A stretch of 64,000 nt of DNA from UBA7957 sp965222695 (lineage in GTDB: Bacteria; Pseudomonadota; Gammaproteobacteria; Granulosicoccales; Granulosicoccaceae): positions 4,588,001 through 4,652,000 of the forward strand of contig OZ244967.1 of the NCBI GenBank assembly GCA_965222695.1, in the 5' to 3' direction. Of the stretch, positions 61,130 through 64,000 are shown one piece after another. Position 1 is the first letter of the stretch. Every line of letters begins with the position of its first letter. The translations under genes were made by a program, and so were the position numbers. The notes beneath the pieces were generated by a model, which made no database searches, had not been told where the DNA came from, and was given only the letters and a program-made list of their open reading frames with translations.

Positions 61130-63313
61130 ATGGAAGTAGAAAACAGCAATGCCGCAATCGATAATGCCTGTGTGCTGATCGCCGACGATGATCCAACCAT
61201 TCGATTGTTGATGAGTGCCGCGCTGGCGGATTCGGGTATCAGAATTATCGAAGCAGGCAACGGAAAGGAAGCTCTGGAAGCATTTCAACGGGAAAAACCC
61301 GATCTTGTGGTGATGGACGTGTTAATGCCCGTGATGGATGGTTACGAATCCTGTAACCGTATTCGACAACTTCCCGAGGGTGAACATACACCGATCATAA
61401 TGGTTACCGGCTTGGAGGAAGTTGAAGCCATAGATGAGGCTTACAATGCCGGGGCCACGGATTTCATCACAAAGCCGATTGCCTGGCCTATTCTCCGGCA
61501 GAGAATCGCCTATATATTGCGAGCCAGCAGAACCACTCGCGCGCTTGCGGTCAGCAAAGAGCGGTATGCTCTCGCTGCCAGAGGTGCGAATGACGGATTG
61601 TGGGACTGGGATTTAATCCGAAATCGGATCTACTATTCAGATCGCTGGAAGGAAATGCTTGGCTATGAGAAATACGAGCTTGATTCGGACCCAAAGCAGT
61701 GGCTGGATAGAGTGCACCCGGATGACAAAGATTTGGTTTCCGCCGAGCTGGAAAAGCATCTCGCCGGGGAAACCGGGCATTTCGAGAGTGAGCACAGATT
61801 AAGACAACGTTCGGGCGACTATATCTGGATTCTGTGTCGCGGAGTGGTATTAATCAATGAAGAAAACAAACCGGTCCGCATGGCAGGCTCGTTGACTGAT
61901 ATTACCAGGCGAAAAAACGCTGAAGAACAGCTGCGATACGATGCCCTGCACGATAATCTTACCCGCCTTCCAAACCGGTCGCTGTTTCTGGAGAGGGTTC
62001 TGTATTGTATTAATCGTGCGCGCCGGCAACCGAGCTATAACTTTGCCGTAGTGTTCTTAGACCTGGACCGGTTTAAGTTTATCAATGACAGTATGGGTCA
62101 TATGGTAGGGGATCAATTCCTAATCGAGGTTTCCAATCGAATCGACCGACAACTGCGGGAAATGGACACCCTGGCCCGTCTGGGCGGTGATGAATTTACC
62201 ATTCTGTTCGATGATATTGACGGCGTGCGATCCGTCACCCGGATTGTCGACAGAATTCTAAAAGAAGTGGCCAAGCCATTCACTCTTGACGATCAAGACG
62301 TTGCCGTAAGTTGCAGTATGGGAATAACGCTGAGCAATATGGGATACACTAAACCGCAGGATATGCTGCGGGATGCAGACACGGCTATGTACAGGGCGAA
62401 AGCTCTGGGCAAAGACCGTTATGAAATTTTCGACAAAGAAATGCATCAGCATGTGTTGTCAATCATGCAACTGGAGAGAGAATTGCGCACCGCCTCCTCT
62501 GAAGGGCAATTTCGTGTGTATTACCAACCGATTCTTTCCATCAAGGAAAATAAAATTGCCGGATTTGAAGCTTTGCTTCGTTGGAAACATCCCGAACGGG
62601 GTATCATCAAGCCCCGCGAGTTTATTGCTGCCGCAGAGGAATCGGCCTTGATCGTAAAGATCGGGCGTTGGGTTTTACGCGAGGCCTGCTTTCAGTTGCG
62701 CCAATGGCAGGAGGAAAATCCGGAATTGGAAAACTCCTTCGTCAGTGTCAATGTGTCCAGCCGCGAATTCGCTCAGCCGGATATTGTAAATGTGGTGGAG
62801 GAAGTATTATCCGAATCGGCACTGGATCCGGCTTGCCTTAAACTGGAATTAACGGAAAATGTTTTGATTGAAAACTCAGACCAGGCACTTGAGGTATTGA
62901 ATCAATTGCGTGGAATGGGAATACATTTATCGATTGATGATTTCGGAACCGGCTATTCTTCGTTCAGCTATTTGCATAAATTTCCGTTCGATGTGTTGAA
63001 AATTGATCGAAGTTTTATTTCTCAGTTCGACAAGGATGAGAAAAGTCGCGAGATCGTGAGCGCAATCATCTCGCTGGCGCATAATCTGGGTTTAACCGTC
63101 GTCGCTGAAGGAAGTGAAACCCTGGAAGAGCTTGAGCAACTTAAAACACTGGACTGTGAGTACAGCCAGGGCTATGTGTTTTCCAAGCCCTTGAATCCGG
63201 ATGCAACTCTGGGGTTGATTAAATCGGATTTGACGGCCCTGAGGATTGCTGATCAAAGAGCAGCGAAAAAGACTTCCGCTGAACAAAAACAGTATCTTGC
63301 TGGGAATAAGTAA
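61130..63313 (+). CDS. REC-PAS-GGDEF-EAL cyclic-di-GMP signalling protein
   Basis: A 727-residue cytosolic protein. Receiver (about 13-130): acidic residues D19-D21, phospho-acceptor D63 (VVMDVLMPVMDG) and lysine in FITKP. PAS domain (about 145-265) of the fold-3 type (GLWDWDL, YIWILCRG). GGDEF domain: intact GGDEF at 352-356, with an RxxD inhibitory site (R343-E-M-D346) five residues before it. EAL domain: intact E480-A-L, with LELTEN, IDDFGTGYSS and VAEGSE. Both synthesis and breakdown of c-di-GMP are possible. No partner kinase lies nearby. Confidence 0.95.
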   Translation: MEVENSNAAIDNACVLIADDDPTIRLLMSAALADSGIRIIEAGNGKEALEAFQREKPDLVVMDVLMPVMDGYESCNRIRQLPEGEHTPIIMVTGLEEVEAIDEAYNAGATDFITKPIAWPILRQRIAYILRASRTTRALAVSKERYALAARGANDGLWDWDLIRNRIYYSDRWKEMLGYEKYELDSDPKQWLDRVHPDDKDLVSAELEKHLAGETGHFESEHRLRQRSGDYIWILCRGVVLINEENKPVRMAGSLTDITRRKNAEEQLRYDALHDNLTRLPNRSLFLERVLYCINRARRQPSYNFAVVFLDLDRFKFINDSMGHMVGDQFLIEVSNRIDRQLREMDTLARLGGDEFTILFDDIDGVRSVTRIVDRILKEVAKPFTLDDQDVAVSCSMGITLSNMGYTKPQDMLRDADTAMYRAKALGKDRYEIFDKEMHQHVLSIMQLERELRTASSEGQFRVYYQPILSIKENKIAGFEALLRWKHPERGIIKPREFIAAAEESALIVKIGRWVLREACFQLRQWQEENPELENSFVSVNVSSREFAQPDIVNVVEEVLSESALDPACLKLELTENVLIENSDQALEVLNQLRGMGIHLSIDDFGTGYSSFSYLHKFPFDVLKIDRSFISQFDKDEKSREIVSAIISLAHNLGLTVVAEGSETLEELEQLKTLDCEYSQGYVFSKPLNPDATLGLIKSDLTALRIADQRAAKKTSAEQKQYLAGNK

Positions 63314-63332
63314 AGCATTCCGTTACAGTACA

Positions 63333-64000
63333 CTAGGTCTCATCGGCAATTCCACCGAAAATTTCCGTCAGCCGGGGAACAAGCCTCGCCAGTTCCAGAC
63401 TCGACAAAGTAAATGCGGCGTCAAACTCGGCAGCGGGATCGGCTGAGCCGTCTTCACCGGCCTGCTCTTTCAGTACATCGCTGAAACGCAGTTTTTTAAT
63501 TGAAAGTTCATTGTCCAACACAAACGACAATGAATCCTGCCATTGTAGTGCCAGTTTGACGGCGAATTTTCCGGCCTGCAGATGTGCTCTTATTTCGTCG
63601 GATTCCAGTAACTGATGTCTACTACAACGAACGACACCTCCTTCATCATCCGTGGCAGTCAATTCGCATTCACGGCCAATGGTGATATCCTCCGGTGTCG
63701 CAAGCCTGCCTTCGAGCCAGCCGGTGAAAAAGGAGGCGGGAGCTTCCTTTACCTCCAGGGGCTTGATCGGAAGACTGCCAAGCGTTTTTCTCAAATAGGA
63801 CGTGAATTCATCGGCCCGCTTGGCACTGGACGAGTCTACCAGTAGATAGCCCAGTTCGGGGGCCAATAGACCATAAGTAAAAATCGAGCGGGTAAATGCC
63901 CTGGGCGTCAATTCCATTACAGTCTCATCCTTTATTTCATCACGCTCCCTTCGGCTCAGTTTACGCATCTGCTCCTCTTCAATGCATCCAACCCGTTCAT
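63333..64000 (-). CDS. rdgC: Recombination-associated protein RdgC, 5' end outside window
   Basis: At least 222 codons; the frame stays open to the window edge. The ATG at 63968 is internal: the upstream codons (ERVGCIEEEQ) and the following MRKLSRRERDEIKDE match the middle of RdgC, which is about 300 residues long, so roughly the first 80 residues are missing. LTPRAFTRSIFTYGLL, GYLLVDSSSAKRADEF and KLALQWQDSLSFVLDNEL are typical. RdgC binds double-stranded DNA as a ring-shaped dimer and limits RecA activity. Convergent with the GGDEF-EAL gene, 19 bases apart. Confidence 0.92.
   Translation of the reverse strand, partial: ERVGCIEEEQMRKLSRRERDEIKDETVMELTPRAFTRSIFTYGLLAPELGYLLVDSSSAKRADEFTSYLRKTLGSLPIKPLEVKEAPASFFTGWLEGRLATPEDITIGRECELTATDDEGGVVRCSRHQLLESDEIRAHLQAGKFAVKLALQWQDSLSFVLDNELSIKKLRFSDVLKEQAGEDGSADPAAEFDAAFTLSSLELARLVPRLTEIFGGIADET

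Noticed and set aside
63333..63968. RdgC starting at the ATG at 63968 as a complete short protein
   Set aside because: The frame remains open to the window edge and the upstream codons continue the RdgC-like sequence, so the gene is only cut by the window.

Overview
The window reads as a stretch of gammaproteobacterial chromosome with a roughly balanced base composition. The evidence is gene content: TamA/TamB, YejABEF, RdgC, a YebE-type protein, a BPSS1780-type membrane protein, a TAXI/TRAP transporter and an Isp-type [NiFe] hydrogenase. That hydrogenase type is best known from purple sulfur bacteria and other sulfur-oxidising lineages, so a marine or sediment chemotroph is plausible, but no genus can be named. 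No rRNA, tRNA or CRISPR array was seen.

Layout. 1-4417: minus-strand hydrogenase operon hupD-hupH-hynS-isp1-isp2, with the next gene cut by the window edge, and a divergent hypC; an FNR/FixK-like palindrome lies between them. 4508-11381: CPA2 antiporter, a Rossmann/DUF2520 protein, a membrane protein related to M48 peptidases that lost its zinc motif, a DUF5722-type lipoprotein and a hemerythrin-like protein. 11457-17215: tamB and tamA. 17308-19402: an alpha/beta hydrolase lacking its nucleophile, a REP-like palindrome, and DUF6122 and DUF1127 proteins. 19541-26107: ArsR-type regulator, DctB-like sensor kinase, short response regulator, TAXI receptor and fused TRAP permease, probably one regulated uptake unit. 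26216-33858: aquaporin; glycosyltransferase, nucleoside phosphorylase-like and spore-photolyase-like radical SAM genes that overlap each other; BPSS1780 and YebE proteins; OmpA lipoprotein; DsbA-like protein; NfsA.

33867-45546 is the most unusual part. A single gene for a lipoprotein of about 2,447 residues (four ~115-residue repeats, seven cadherin/tandem-95-like repeats, twelve PKD-like repeats and a C-terminal domain with a DSDxDGVRDD motif) has been cut in two by a 1,222-bp IS630-family element. Removing the element and one TA copy restores the reading frame exactly. Two genes follow on the same strand: a small membrane protein with the same C-terminal domain, and a large secreted protein with a lipase-like His-Ser-Gln-Gly motif. 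The set looks like a cell-surface system.

45765-50442: a PadR-RND efflux operon. 50807-56397: yejABEF peptide importer. 56542-60807: a small lipoprotein, a gene-free interval with a closely packed inverted-repeat structure, a double GT2 glycosyltransferase and a sulfotransferase. 61130-63313: a REC-PAS-GGDEF-EAL protein. The window ends inside rdgC.
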